The notes: a model not told the origin generated them from the letters alone. A stretch of DNA of 64,000 bases from Sporomusa malonica (GCF_041428715.1 NZ_CP155572.1), one strand, 5' to 3'; positions 1-9,504 are shown, counted from the first letter of the stretch. A program made the numbers and translations.

Positions 1-554
1 AATTCACGGGTAGAAACATCAAAAATGAATAAACCGTCTGTTTTCAATGCTTTATGAATAATTCTAAGTAACCGGTCTCGTTCTTCATTAGGAAAGGTAC
101 AGATTTCTCCATATACTTGCAAAACGCTATCAAACATTCCATCATAGTTAATATCAAAAAAGCTTCCTTGAATATATTCGATCTTCAGTCCTTGTTCTTT
201 GGCTTTTCTCTGCGCATATTCTATTGACCTTTTTGATAGATCAATACCGGTCATATTTATACCAAATTGACAGAACCTGTTACTATATAACCCTGGACCA
301 CATCCCAGGTCTAATACTGTGTCACCTTGTTTTAACAAAGAATTTTTTATAAGATAATTAACTGTTTTCTTGATAGTTGCTAGTTTTCGGCTTGCACCGT
401 CAAATTCAGGATTCAAATGCGCAGCAAGCAAGCTCTTAGAAATATAAGGATCATCCCAAAATAAAAACATATCTTTTTCAAATAAGGTCGGTCTTTTAAT
501 CGAATCAGCCATACATTCAAATAATGTTTGAAAATGTTTCTCTATTTTTGCCAT
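1..554 (-). CDS. SAM-dependent methyltransferase, 3' end cut by the window
   Basis: Reading the minus strand from an ATG at 554 gives an open frame of about 184 codons that runs off the left edge. Around residues 78-88 it carries a class I motif I, VLDLGCGPGLYS, the glycine-rich SAM-binding loop. Then follow an acidic strand-2 end (MTGIDLS) and a motif resembling FDSVLQVYGEIC, as in small-molecule methyltransferases of the Methyltransf_11/25 type. A GAGG-like ribosome site lies just before the ATG. The substrate cannot be told. The gene diverges from the AraC gene at 904 across 349 bases. Confidence 0.85.
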   Translation of the reverse strand, partial: MAKIEKHFQTLFECMADSIKRPTLFEKDMFLFWDDPYISKSLLAAHLNPEFDGASRKLATIKKTVNYLIKNSLLKQGDTVLDLGCGPGLYSNRFCQFGINMTGIDLSKRSIEYAQRKAKEQGLKIEYIQGSFFDINYDGMFDSVLQVYGEICTFPNEERDRLLRIIHKALKTDGLFIFDVSTRE

Positions 555-607
555 TGCAGTATCCTCACAATTCAAAATGCTATTGACCATTTGTTGTGGT
601 CACTGTC

Positions 608-626
608 GCCCTCACCTGTTGAGGGC
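608..626. other. small inverted repeat in the divergent spacer
   Basis: GCCCTC and GAGGGC flank a 7-base loop in the 555-903 spacer between the methyltransferase and the AraC gene. There is no T-tract on either strand, so it does not look like a standard terminator. Apart from this and the promoter at 805-834 I see nothing else in the spacer. Confidence 0.3.
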
Positions 627-804
627 AGCAACCCCAAAAGCATCGTAATTTATCTCCACGCTAATCGCTCAGTATTTATATTTATTATTAATATCATACC
701 TATTTCCTCATCAGAAAACTAGCCTTTAATTATTCTAGCTAAACATTATCTTAATCTGTCAGATCTACACTTCTACCCAGCATCAAAATTATTAAAAGGA
801 ATGG

Positions 805-834
805 TTGTCACAAATTGACTAACCGCTATATACT
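805..834 (+). promoter_or_regulatory. sigma-A type promoter for the AraC gene
   Basis: TTGTCA (805-810) and TATACT (829-834) are separated by 18 bases, about 60 bases upstream of the AraC start. The -10 box overlaps the palindrome at 831-844. Confidence 0.6.
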
Positions 835-844
835 AAATTTAGTA
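831..844. promoter_or_regulatory. 14-bp perfect palindrome over the -10 region (candidate operator)
   Basis: TACTAAATTTAGTA is a perfect palindrome covering the last bases of the -10 box and the start region. A dyad here is well placed for repression. AraC proteins usually bind direct repeats, so the binding protein is uncertain. Confidence 0.4.
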
Positions 845-903
845 CTAGTGAGTTTTTAGGCTCGTTCAAAGCGAGGTTAGTTAAAATAACGGGGTGAAAA
901 CTA

Positions 904-1620
904 ATGCGGCAGGTTAACTCTACATTTGCAGAAAAAATGCATTTTATTGATATTGAGCATACTCATGTCCATTCTTTCGGGCATTTAGTCCTGCCATTAC
1001 AAGGTACTCTAAACCTGAAAACGAGGCAGCGGTCGTTAATTGTTGACTATCAGCATATTCTTTTCTTGCCTCCGGAATGTGAGCATAGCTATTATTCCAA
1101 AGAACGAAATGAATTTTTAGTATTTTATATTCCGTATACTATGCTTTCACATAACTGTGCTGACGAAGTGAAGTATTTAGAGTTAGATGCCCGTTGGCGT
1201 GCATTACGTTTTCTGATGCTGAGCGAATGCCAAAACAAAAAAACGAATACGATAGCAATGAATCAACTACTCTATTATTCTTTTCAATTGATCCAGCAAA
1301 ACCAGGAGTATCCATCAATTCGTTATCTTCAGGAGAACTATCATACCAGTATTCCGCTCAAAACATTAGCTATCTTGGAACATTATAACATTAGCTATTA
1401 TAGCCAGTGGTTTCAGAAAAAAATGGGGGTTAGTGTGCAGGTATACCTGCAAAAGCTAAGGCTGCAGGAAGCCAAACGATTACTCCGGGAAACGAACTAT
1501 AGTATTTTAGCCATTGCCCAACAAGTTGGGTATGAGCATCAAGCATCATTAACCAGAATCTTTAAGCAGTCTGAAGGCATGACTCCCAGTGCTTATCGCA
1601 ATAGTTCCATAAATAAGTAA
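904..1620 (+). CDS. AraC-family transcriptional regulator
   Basis: This 238-residue protein has an N-terminal cupin-like sensor half (HTHVHSFGHLVLPLQG near residues 19-34) and a C-terminal double helix-turn-helix. The first HTH is around residues 150-185. The second is around 200-228 and ends in the family signature QVGYEHQASLTRIFKQSEG followed by MTPSAYR. The ATG at 904 follows a GGGGTGA site. The MFS exporter gene starts 112 bases downstream on the same strand, behind a TATAAT at 1664-1669 that lacks a good -35 box. That is what an activator-dependent promoter looks like, so the protein probably controls the exporter. The ligand is unknown. Confidence 0.9.
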   Translation: MRQVNSTFAEKMHFIDIEHTHVHSFGHLVLPLQGTLNLKTRQRSLIVDYQHILFLPPECEHSYYSKERNEFLVFYIPYTMLSHNCADEVKYLELDARWRALRFLMLSECQNKKTNTIAMNQLLYYSFQLIQQNQEYPSIRYLQENYHTSIPLKTLAILEHYNISYYSQWFQKKMGVSVQVYLQKLRLQEAKRLLRETNYSILAIAQQVGYEHQASLTRIFKQSEGMTPSAYRNSSINK

Positions 1621-1732
1621 AAATAATCTTGAATACGGTCAAAAGTACCCTCTTTATCGTGGCTATAATGAAGTGAGGCTGATGCCTTACTTTTTTTTAT
1701 TTCACAATTTTGATTAGAAAGGAGAATCTGGA

Positions 1733-2908
1733 GTGTTTAAGCATAGTCAGTTGCTAGTATTGAGCATCTCTGTTTTTTTGCTTATGTTAGGGGACGGAAT
1801 GGTATTGGCTTTATTGCCAAAAACAGTGATCTCTTTGACCAACTCAAACTTATATGTTGGGTACTTGGCGTCCACCTATGCGTTGGCTCAGGTTATGTCA
1901 CAACTTCCTATAGGGATGCTTTCTGACCGATGGGGTCCCAAATTTTTTGTACTGCTTGGGTATGTTCTAAGCTTCATCGCAGGATTATTATTTTACTTCA
2001 CAAATGACGTGAACTTGATATTTTGGGGAAGAGTGTTGCAGGGAATTGCCGAGGCACCATTACTAAGCTTAGCACCAGCTTTATTATCAGTCCGCTATTC
2101 TGCAGATAAGGGGAAAGCGATTGGCATATATAATGCTTCCATTTACCTCGGGCTTACAGCAGGACCATTCCTCAGAGTAGTGCTACTCCAAGGGTGGTCT
2201 GATCATCAAATATTTCTACTTTATGCCGTATTGTGCCTCATTGGAGCTATCATCATTTGTTGTAGCATGAGAAACCAATTGGAAAGACAAAGTACTGTAA
2301 AAGAGACTATGAATATCAACAGCTGCTTAACTCTAATGAAAAACCCACAGACTTTGGCTGTGCTTTGGGGTATTACGTTATACGGAGCAGGATTTGGTAT
2401 ATTTATGACTCTTATTCCTGCCTTTTTGCTTACTCTAAAAGGCTATAATCAATCCTATATTAATATATTTTTTTCACTATTTTATGTTGCAATTAGCCTT
2501 GCTCAAATAACAATTGGCTGGCTGTCTGACAGATTAGGGCGTCTATTGTTTATGGTGCTTGGTATGTTAATCGCAGCAACAGGAACCGCTATATCCATCT
2601 ACTTTGACCATCTTGCACTCACCGTTATTTTATGCTTTTCCAGTTTTGGTTTAGGAGCTTATTACCTTGCTTCTATGGCTTTTTTAAATGAAAAAGTACC
2701 TGCAAACTTTAAAGGCGCTATTTCAGGAATCTATTATGTTTTCTGGGGAATAGGTATGTTTTGGGGGCCTTTGATGTTAACTGGTTACATACAAGCCAAC
2801 AGCTATCAAGCTGGCTTTCAGATGTTTTCAGTGATACTGATGGTACAAGTTGTTTTACTATCCATTGCCAAACCTTATCAGACTCAAGCAACGAAGGATA
2901 TGCAATAA
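1733..2908 (+). CDS. MFS transporter (DHA1-like efflux permease)
   Basis: This 391-residue, very hydrophobic protein has a 12-helix MFS pattern. The motif A loop appears twice, as expected for the two six-helix halves: GMLSDRWGPKFF after helix 2 and GWLSDRLGRLLF after helix 8. The start is GTG at 1733, set by AAAGGAGA 8 bases upstream. Size and motif pattern fit proton-driven drug or metabolite exporters. The substrate is not evident. The gene is paired with the AraC regulator just upstream. The stop codon is followed within 5 bases by a copy of the dispersed repeat, with no separate terminator. Confidence 0.88.
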   Translation: MFKHSQLLVLSISVFLLMLGDGMVLALLPKTVISLTNSNLYVGYLASTYALAQVMSQLPIGMLSDRWGPKFFVLLGYVLSFIAGLLFYFTNDVNLIFWGRVLQGIAEAPLLSLAPALLSVRYSADKGKAIGIYNASIYLGLTAGPFLRVVLLQGWSDHQIFLLYAVLCLIGAIIICCSMRNQLERQSTVKETMNINSCLTLMKNPQTLAVLWGITLYGAGFGIFMTLIPAFLLTLKGYNQSYINIFFSLFYVAISLAQITIGWLSDRLGRLLFMVLGMLIAATGTAISIYFDHLALTVILCFSSFGLGAYYLASMAFLNEKVPANFKGAISGIYYVFWGIGMFWGPLMLTGYIQANSYQAGFQMFSVILMVQVVLLSIAKPYQTQATKDMQ

Positions 2909-2912
2909 ACAT

Positions 2913-2988
2913 AAAGAAAACACGGCTGCGCCGAGCCTCTGGCGAAAGCGGAAGCCGATGTTGCCCTTATCCAGGCGGAAAGTTATAT
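2913..2988 (+). repeat. dispersed double-hairpin repeat, copy A (3'-truncated)
   Basis: It begins AAAGAAAACACGGC and has the two modules of the family: a GC-rich hairpin framed by CGGCT and AGCCG, then the CTTATCC/GAAAGTTATA module. The closing half ACTTTC...GGATAA is replaced by unrelated sequence. Other copies are at 12933, 20474 (half), 45088, 53634 (half) and 53703 (inverted). Confidence 0.85.
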
Positions 2989-3018
2989 ACGTGTTTCTTA
3001 ATGTCTCCCGACTCTAGT

Positions 3019-3048
3019 TTGACACGGCCTAAAAATGGTAACTATAAA
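3019..3048 (+). promoter_or_regulatory. promoter for the small membrane protein pair
   Basis: TTGACA (3019-3024), an 18-base spacer and TATAAA (3043-3048), 90 bases before the ATG at 3138. Confidence 0.6.
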
Positions 3049-3137
3049 GAGGACGATAATAAATAGCTTCTCGGTTTGCAATCATGTGATAGTCTGTTGT
3101 AAACAATACAGGAGGAGATTCTTCAGGTGGAAGCATT

Positions 3138-3626
3138 ATGAGCAAGGAATATTGGGTTATCCTCGCGCTGGCCATCGCCAGCATTTTGCTATTGACGGTT
3201 TTTGGCCGCAGGGACAAGCCACGGGAAAGCTTGCTCCTTTTGCTAATGGCTCAAACAGTGACCTGGCCAGCCACTATTCTCCTGGTTTTTGCGGGGAAAA
3301 TCGAAAGTCCCATACGTTTGTTTCCGAATGCCACCGACAGTAATTTTATATTGGCTTTTGTTTTCCTCCCGACGGTATACGTTGCGTATTATTGGCATTA
3401 TCCCCGGAACAAGAGCCGTATTGTCCAAATCGCACATACTCTGGCGTTTGCGGGAATCGGCACCTTAATCCATGTCGCTGTACAAAAATATACTAACTTA
3501 TTGGTCTATATCGCATTTTCGGGATACAAGCTGTGGTTGATGGGTATCGTATCGAATTACGTATTACGTATCTATGCCGATTGGTACTTTGAAAAATTGG
3601 CGAAAGCGAGGTCGAGTAATTCATGA
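3138..3626 (+). CDS. small polytopic membrane protein, CBO0543-like
   Basis: This 162-residue protein has about five predicted membrane segments (roughly residues 5-21, 33-54, 74-91, 100-117 and 125-148) and a basic cytoplasmic tail. It resembles the CBO0543 family of Firmicute membrane proteins, which has no known function; I recognise this from the spacing of short polar loops such as YYWHYPRNKSR, not from a catalytic motif. The ATG at 3138 follows AGGTGG. It overlaps the next gene by 4 bases (ATGA), so the two are translationally coupled, and the second protein looks like a diverged paralogue. No enzyme signature is visible. Confidence 0.7.
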   Translation: MSKEYWVILALAIASILLLTVFGRRDKPRESLLLLLMAQTVTWPATILLVFAGKIESPIRLFPNATDSNFILAFVFLPTVYVAYYWHYPRNKSRIVQIAHTLAFAGIGTLIHVAVQKYTNLLVYIAFSGYKLWLMGIVSNYVLRIYADWYFEKLAKARSSNS

Positions 3627-4087
3627 TGAACTTGGAAGGCATGATTTTGAACGCCGCGGTCGTAGTTTCGTTAATATCTCTTGCCTTCACCCCGAGAGAC
3701 AAGGTGCTGCAGATGCAGTTTATCCTTCTTTTCGTACAGCTTCCCACTTGGTTGCTCGGCCTGTCGGCGGTGGAGATGGGGCTTTTGGAGTATCCTTACC
3801 GGGAGTTAGCTAGTGTTAACAGGACCAGTTTTATATTCGAATATTTGGCTTTGCCAGTAGTGTGCGTCCATTTGAATAATCACTATCCTTGGCACGCGTC
3901 TGCACCGATGAAAGCGGCATATTTCGCGGGTGTAAGCCTACTTTTGACCGGAACGGAGGTTGTCTTGGAGCGATATACTATGCTGATCAATTATACTGGG
4001 TGGGAGTGGTACTGGACCTGGATCAGTGTAATATTTATCTTTTGTCTAACGCAGAAGACGGTGGCATGGTTTTTTAGCTACCGATAA
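3623..4087 (+). CDS. small polytopic membrane protein, CBO0543-like paralogue
   Basis: This 154-residue protein has about five hydrophobic segments. It carries the polar signatures I associate with CBO0543 proteins: LEYPYREL, a conserved Asn/Thr-Phe-x-Phe-Glu-Tyr stretch (SFIFEYLALP), a Tyr-Pro loop, a membrane Glu (GTEVVLERYT) and a C-terminal YTGWEWYWTW aromatic cluster. It begins inside the stop of the preceding gene (ATGA at 3623). A second in-frame ATG follows at 3626. The two proteins may form a heteromeric membrane complex; that is inference from coupling and paralogy only. Confidence 0.7.
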   Translation: MMNLEGMILNAAVVVSLISLAFTPRDKVLQMQFILLFVQLPTWLLGLSAVEMGLLEYPYRELASVNRTSFIFEYLALPVVCVHLNNHYPWHASAPMKAAYFAGVSLLLTGTEVVLERYTMLINYTGWEWYWTWISVIFIFCLTQKTVAWFFSYR

Positions 4088-4223
4088 TACTTTATCGAGT
4101 AAATCGTATACCTCTGGAAATCAGGAAAAAGCATAAATTATCCGCAATGTAGGTGTGTGAAAGATGGGTAAACGTGCAAACGTAGAAGGCTTTATCTATT
4201 CATTTATTCTCCAGTTGCTACAT

Positions 4224-4263
4224 TTAAAATAAAAAGCCTTTGCAGTTAAACCTGCAAAGGCTT
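4224..4263 (-). terminator. terminator of the 16S-tRNA-Ala unit
   Basis: A perfect 12-bp stem (AAGCCTTTGCAG/CTGCAAAGGCTT, 4234-4263) with a 6-base loop is followed on the minus strand by TTTTTATTTTAA. It starts only 9 bases beyond the tRNA 3' end, so no 23S gene is co-transcribed. Confidence 0.9.
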
Positions 4264-4271
4264 GATTTTTC

Positions 4272-4347
<76 letters not shown>

Positions 4348-4383
4348 ATGTTATTGTTTATGAAGCAGTGTTGGTAACTTGCA

Positions 4384-4407
4384 TTCCCTCAAAACCAAAC
4401 AATGTAA
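4384..4407 (-). other. 16S processing stem, 3' trailer strand
   Basis: Reads TTACATTGTTTGGTTTTGAG... on the minus strand and pairs with the leader segment at 6396-6419 at 21 of 24 positions. This is the classic RNase III-type stem that brackets pre-16S rRNA. Confidence 0.75.
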
Positions 4408-4458
4408 GTGTAATGCATCTGCCAAGATGTACCGACCTAGAATTGAGCTCGCTTAAAT

Positions 4459-4544
4459 GATGTTCTTCGCTTTCGCTCAGAACTAAGCGATTCGCACAGG
4501 TTTCCGCGTCGCTTTCGCTCCTAAAAACCTGGCTCTCTGCTTAT
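4459..4544. repeat. structured spacer element, copy in the 16S trailer
   Basis: This is an 86-bp block of nested inverted repeats (GTTCT...AGAAC; TAAGC...CAGGTTT...AAACCTGG...GCTTA). It is nearly identical to 59317-59403 in the tRNA cluster. It lies between the mature 16S 3' end and the processing stem. Confidence 0.8.
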
Positions 4545-4547
4545 CCC

Positions 4548-6107
<1,560 letters not shown>

Positions 6108-6395
6108 AGTTTGCCGTCTATCTGCTTCTTAGTTTATACTTGCAGCTATCTTAATTTAGGAAGACATGCTTCTTAATTAGACGCAACAGGCACAAGTTCA
6201 AAGTCACAGTGTGACAACATTATATTGAAGCCATTTAATGGCTCATTAAAATCAAAAATTGTTATTGGTTTGTGTCTTGCGACACGCACGCTACACTGGC
6301 CCGTACAATGTATCGAGAATCCATAACAAGACGGCCACTTAGACCATTCTTATCATGTAGCTCATACGATAGTACGCTTTTTATGATGCATTACT

Positions 6396-6419
6396 TTACA
6401 TTGTTCAGTTTTCAGGGAA
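6396..6419 (-). other. 16S processing stem, 5' leader strand, with boxA-like motif
   Basis: On the minus strand this reads TTCCCTGAAAACTGAACAAT..., the form of the leader motif found before Firmicute 16S genes. It is complementary to 4384-4407. The rest of the 6108-6500 leader holds several small hairpins (GTGTC-TTGC-GACAC near 6270; GCCATTTAATGGC near 6230) and no gene. Confidence 0.7.
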
Positions 6420-6515
6420 CGACATCACTACTTGTTATAGTAGCCACGCGCATGAGTGCGCTAGTGTACGGACGTGCCATGGACGGCACGCTTTGTCCGA
6501 GACCGACAATTATAT

Positions 6516-6544
6516 ATGCTATCATGTTTACTTAAACATGTCAA
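6516..6544 (-). promoter_or_regulatory. rRNA promoter with a palindromic spacer
   Basis: On the minus strand, TTGACA (6539-6544), a 17-base spacer and TAGCAT (6516-6521), followed by a GC-rich discriminator. The spacer and box edges form the inverted repeat CATGTTTA-CT-TAAACATG (6523-6540). The transcript would have a leader of about 400 nt. Confidence 0.65.
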
Positions 6545-6666
6545 CATATTAGTAATTATAAAGCCACAGTAAGCTCTCTACTTAGCTGTGGCCTCAAGGC
6601 AAATGCTATTATACCAATACCAAAGCCATTCATCAACATGAAATAACTGGCAAATAATATTCGCAC

Positions 6667-7374
6667 TTAACTGCTCGCGTTAGTGCCAACGCTGTTGTTA
6701 CCGCCATTATGTCCGTTTAACATATCACTATTGAGCGGAAACGGGAACTGAACATACGTATTGGGTACTTCGCCGACAACAACGTACTCGGCAATAGGCA
6801 CCTGCGTATTAACGCTGATACTTTGGCTGACCAACGGAACGACAATACGAATTTGCGTAGTAGCAGCTAAATAGACCATATGCCTAGTTTGATTGATACC
6901 CGCTTGTTCAAATTTATCGACTACTTTAACTTGGACTGTACCCATAGGAATAATAGTAACCGTAATTTTCGGCCCTAAACTGGCCAGCATTTGACTACCG
7001 AACACCTGACCAATAGGAATATGTATTTTCTCTTCGGTTATTTCTTTCAATGCATCCTGTACTTTCATTGTGGTGTCAGCTGCTAGTCTGTTAAACTCCA
7101 TCGTATTAGGTTGAATGAGCACTACTCGCCCGTGTTCGTCCAATGTAACGTTTACTAGTATCTTAGGGTCAACAGTAAGGCTAACTCTATTATTAATTAC
7201 ATTGTTGATAGATTGAGTTGCAATGATCGTGGCCCGTGTTTCAGCAATAGCCATAAGTGTTGGCTTTAGATGGGTTTCCAGCCGCCAGAAGAAAACCACC
7301 AATAAAACCACCAATCCAATAATACCTAGCGGAAAGAGTGGTATTGTACGCTTTCGTCGCACAGAAAACCGCAT
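6667..7374 (-). CDS. yunB: sporulation protein YunB
   Basis: This 235-residue protein has one N-terminal membrane segment (about residues 15-33) after a basic cytoplasmic start, then a soluble domain outside the membrane. The stretch IPIGQVFGSQMLASLGPKI, the following VDKFEQAGINQTRH and the C-terminal PIAEYVVVGEVPNTYV match the pattern of Bacillus YunB, a sporulation protein of unclear biochemistry. The ATG at 7374 follows GAGGAGGGGGAG. The C-terminus is Asn/Gly-rich. The gene is transcribed alone and converges on nothing; the SASP gene diverges from it at 7514. Confidence 0.88.
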   Translation of the reverse strand: MRFSVRRKRTIPLFPLGIIGLVVLLVVFFWRLETHLKPTLMAIAETRATIIATQSINNVINNRVSLTVDPKILVNVTLDEHGRVVLIQPNTMEFNRLAADTTMKVQDALKEITEEKIHIPIGQVFGSQMLASLGPKITVTIIPMGTVQVKVVDKFEQAGINQTRHMVYLAATTQIRIVVPLVSQSISVNTQVPIAEYVVVGEVPNTYVQFPFPLNSDMLNGHNGGNNSVGTNASS

Positions 7375-7513
7375 GTCTCCCCCTCCTCTAAACCACTCTT
7401 ACTCTGTTTACTTATTATATATATGGCGAAAGCTGATTATTGGTTACTAAATTACACATTCATTACAATTAAATTAATGGGAATACTAAAAAAAATATTG
7501 CGAGGTGATATAC

Positions 7514-7843
7514 ATGGATGGTTTAGACAAGTTGAAGCTCCGCATTGCCAATGAAACACTTGGCAAGGAAATGCATACAGAGATAAACGCTCAGAATTTT
7601 GAAAGTGTTCTTGATGAAAAGAAGATGGAAGTCGCTGAGGAATTAGGCTTAAAAGACAAGATTGAAAATGTTGGCTGGGAAAACATGACTACCAAAGAGG
7701 TTGGTAAAATCGGTGGTCGTATGGGTGGCCAGATAGGGGGACAAATGGTCAAAAAGTTAGTTGAAATGGCAGAATCCCAAATGGCTCCTGTAGATGATGC
7801 AACTATTGCTGATGCTAAAGAACACTTAGAAGGCAAACAGTGA
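7514..7843 (+). CDS. small acid-soluble spore protein, alpha/beta type
   Basis: This 109-residue protein contains the alpha/beta SASP hallmarks: EVAEELGL near residue 42, the GW(E/S)-(M/L)TT-EVGK region, and a Gly-rich turn leading into MVKKLVEMAESQM. Such proteins coat spore DNA and are digested by the GPR protease at germination. It is longer than the usual 60-75 residues, with an extended N-terminus and a tripled GG unit (GGRMGGQIGGQ). I chose ATG 7514 over GTG 7505 because GAGGTGAT lies 5-12 bases before 7514. It is followed by its own terminator. Confidence 0.78.
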   Translation: MDGLDKLKLRIANETLGKEMHTEINAQNFESVLDEKKMEVAEELGLKDKIENVGWENMTTKEVGKIGGRMGGQIGGQMVKKLVEMAESQMAPVDDATIADAKEHLEGKQ

Positions 7844-7849
7844 AAATAA

Positions 7850-7883
7850 AAATTGGGTCGCAGGATGCGACCCAATTTTTTAT
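7850..7883 (+). terminator. terminator of the SASP gene
   Basis: A perfect 13-bp stem AAATTGGGTCGCA / TGCGACCCAATTT with a 3-base loop and a run of T, 7 bases after the stop. Confidence 0.92.
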
Positions 7884-7967
7884 TTAATTACACAAACTTT
7901 TCTTACCTGGATAACATACAATTTTATAGACCCAGTTAATGATTATCGTCTTAGAAGATAAATGATT

Positions 7968-9185
7968 TTATTCTATTATAATACGGTGATAATTCTTCTT
8001 GCCCTTACGGACAATGAGGCTATTATTTTCGAATAGATCGGCCGTAAGCAAAAAGTCGAGCTCGGATACCTTGGTTTCACCAATATAGAGGCCACCCTGC
8101 TGAATCAGTCTCCGCCCTTCACTTTTAGACGGGATAATCCCGGTACTCAAGAGAACATCAATCAGCTTAGCGCCTATCATATCAGTGGTTACCGACACAG
8201 TTGGTGCGTTATCGAAGTTTCCGGCTCCACCGAACAGCGCTTCAGCAGCCTGCTGGGCTTTTTCAGCTTCAACCTGACCATGGATTAGCTTGGTCACTTC
8301 AAAAGCCAGCGTTTTCTTAGCGACATTAATATCTTTATCCTTAAGAGCACCCAGGCGCCGGACTTCATCCATCGGCAAAAATGTAAGGAGGGCCAAGCAT
8401 TTTTCTACATCGGCATCGTCAACATTACGCCAGTATTGATAAAAATCATACGGAGAAGTCTTCTCTGCATCAAGCCAAAGGGCTCCCTTTTCGGTCTTAC
8501 CCATCTTTCGTCCATCACTGGTAGTTAACAAAGTAAAGGTCAGTCCATAGGCTGGTTTTCTTTCCTTACGCCGGATCAGGTCTGCACCGGCCAAGATGTT
8601 GGACCACTGGTCGTCACCGCCCATCTGCATGATACAATCGCACTGTCGGTTAAGTTCCAGAAAATCATAACCCTGCATTATCATATAATTAAACTCTAAG
8701 AAAGATAAGCCTTTTTCCATCCGTTGCTTAAAGCATTCGGCAGTCAACATGCGATTGACAGAAAAGTGTACACCGATCTCCCGAAGAAACTGCACGTAAT
8801 TAAGGTTTAATAACCAGTCAGCATTATTCATCATCAACGCTTTGCCGTTGGAAAAATCAATAAAGCGCTGCATCTGTTTTTTAAATAGCTCGCCATTATG
8901 CGCAATATCTTCTGGTGTCAACATTTTCCTCATGTCAGCTTTGCCAGAGGGGTCTCCCACCATTGCTGTCCCACCACCTATAAGGCAAATAGGACGGTGG
9001 CCGGCCTGCTGCATATGAGCCATCACCATCATTCCCAAAAAGTGGCCAACATGCAGACTATCTGCAGTAGGGTCAAAGCCGATATAAAAAGTAATTTTTT
9101 CCTTAGACAATAGCTCTGCGATTTCTTCTTCGTGAGTCAGTTGTTGGATAAATCCTCGTTCTTTGAGAATATCTAGTACAGACAC
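7968..9185 (-). CDS. tyrS: tyrosine-tRNA ligase
   Basis: This 405-residue class I synthetase charges tRNA-Tyr. The ATP-site HIGH motif appears as HVGHF (residues 46-50). GGGTAMVGDPSGK follows, and the KMSKS loop is KMGKT near residue 228. The C-terminal 65 residues form an S4-like RNA-binding domain (IIPSKSEGRRLIQQGGLYIG). GTG at 9185 is the start, 9 bases after AGGAGG. It is expressed from a Tyr T-box leader immediately upstream. Length is normal for the bacterial family. Confidence 0.97.
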   Translation of the reverse strand: MSVLDILKERGFIQQLTHEEEIAELLSKEKITFYIGFDPTADSLHVGHFLGMMVMAHMQQAGHRPICLIGGGTAMVGDPSGKADMRKMLTPEDIAHNGELFKKQMQRFIDFSNGKALMMNNADWLLNLNYVQFLREIGVHFSVNRMLTAECFKQRMEKGLSFLEFNYMIMQGYDFLELNRQCDCIMQMGGDDQWSNILAGADLIRRKERKPAYGLTFTLLTTSDGRKMGKTEKGALWLDAEKTSPYDFYQYWRNVDDADVEKCLALLTFLPMDEVRRLGALKDKDINVAKKTLAFEVTKLIHGQVEAEKAQQAAEALFGGAGNFDNAPTVSVTTDMIGAKLIDVLLSTGIIPSKSEGRRLIQQGGLYIGETKVSELDFLLTADLFENNSLIVRKGKKNYHRIIIE

Positions 9186-9214
9186 GTTTAAAATCCTCCT
9201 TAATTGACCGGATT

Positions 9215-9498
9215 CATTGCCGGTAAAAAAATAAAACCCGTCCCTGGTCAGGGACGGGAATAAACCCGTGGTACCACCCTTGTTGCTGACAATTAGCCAC
9301 TCAAGCGAAGTTAAAAAACTTCTTCCTAGCCAAATAACGGTGGCGCTCCGGCCCGGCTTACTAATAATATACTTTCAGCCTGCTGCTCATAGGTGTATTT
9401 CAGTCAGTCTGCCTACCGGGTTCCACCATCCCCCAGCTCTCTGTAAGGCTATTATGACTTACTTTTCCTAGTCATCACATTTCTAAATATATGCTTCT
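9215..9498 (-). promoter_or_regulatory. T-box leader of tyrS (Tyr specifier)
   Basis: The minus strand carries the T-box AGGGTGGTACCACGGG (9265-9280) and a 10-bp terminator stem (9237-9258). The specifier loop contains TAC (Tyr) at 9395-9397 within GAAATACACC. Uncharged tRNA-Tyr should favour the antiterminator and read-through into tyrS. Confidence 0.93.
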
Positions 9499-9504
9499 AT
9501 TTCT

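Noticed and set aside
2761..3343. Frames overlapping the MFS end and the repeat
   Set aside because: Shadow frames over a coding gene and a repeat copy, with no ribosome site or conserved pattern.
3138..4271. Hidden 23S or 5S rRNA downstream of the 16S unit
   Set aside because: No conserved 23S or 5S block is visible; the stretch encodes membrane proteins on the other strand and a terminator ends the 16S unit.
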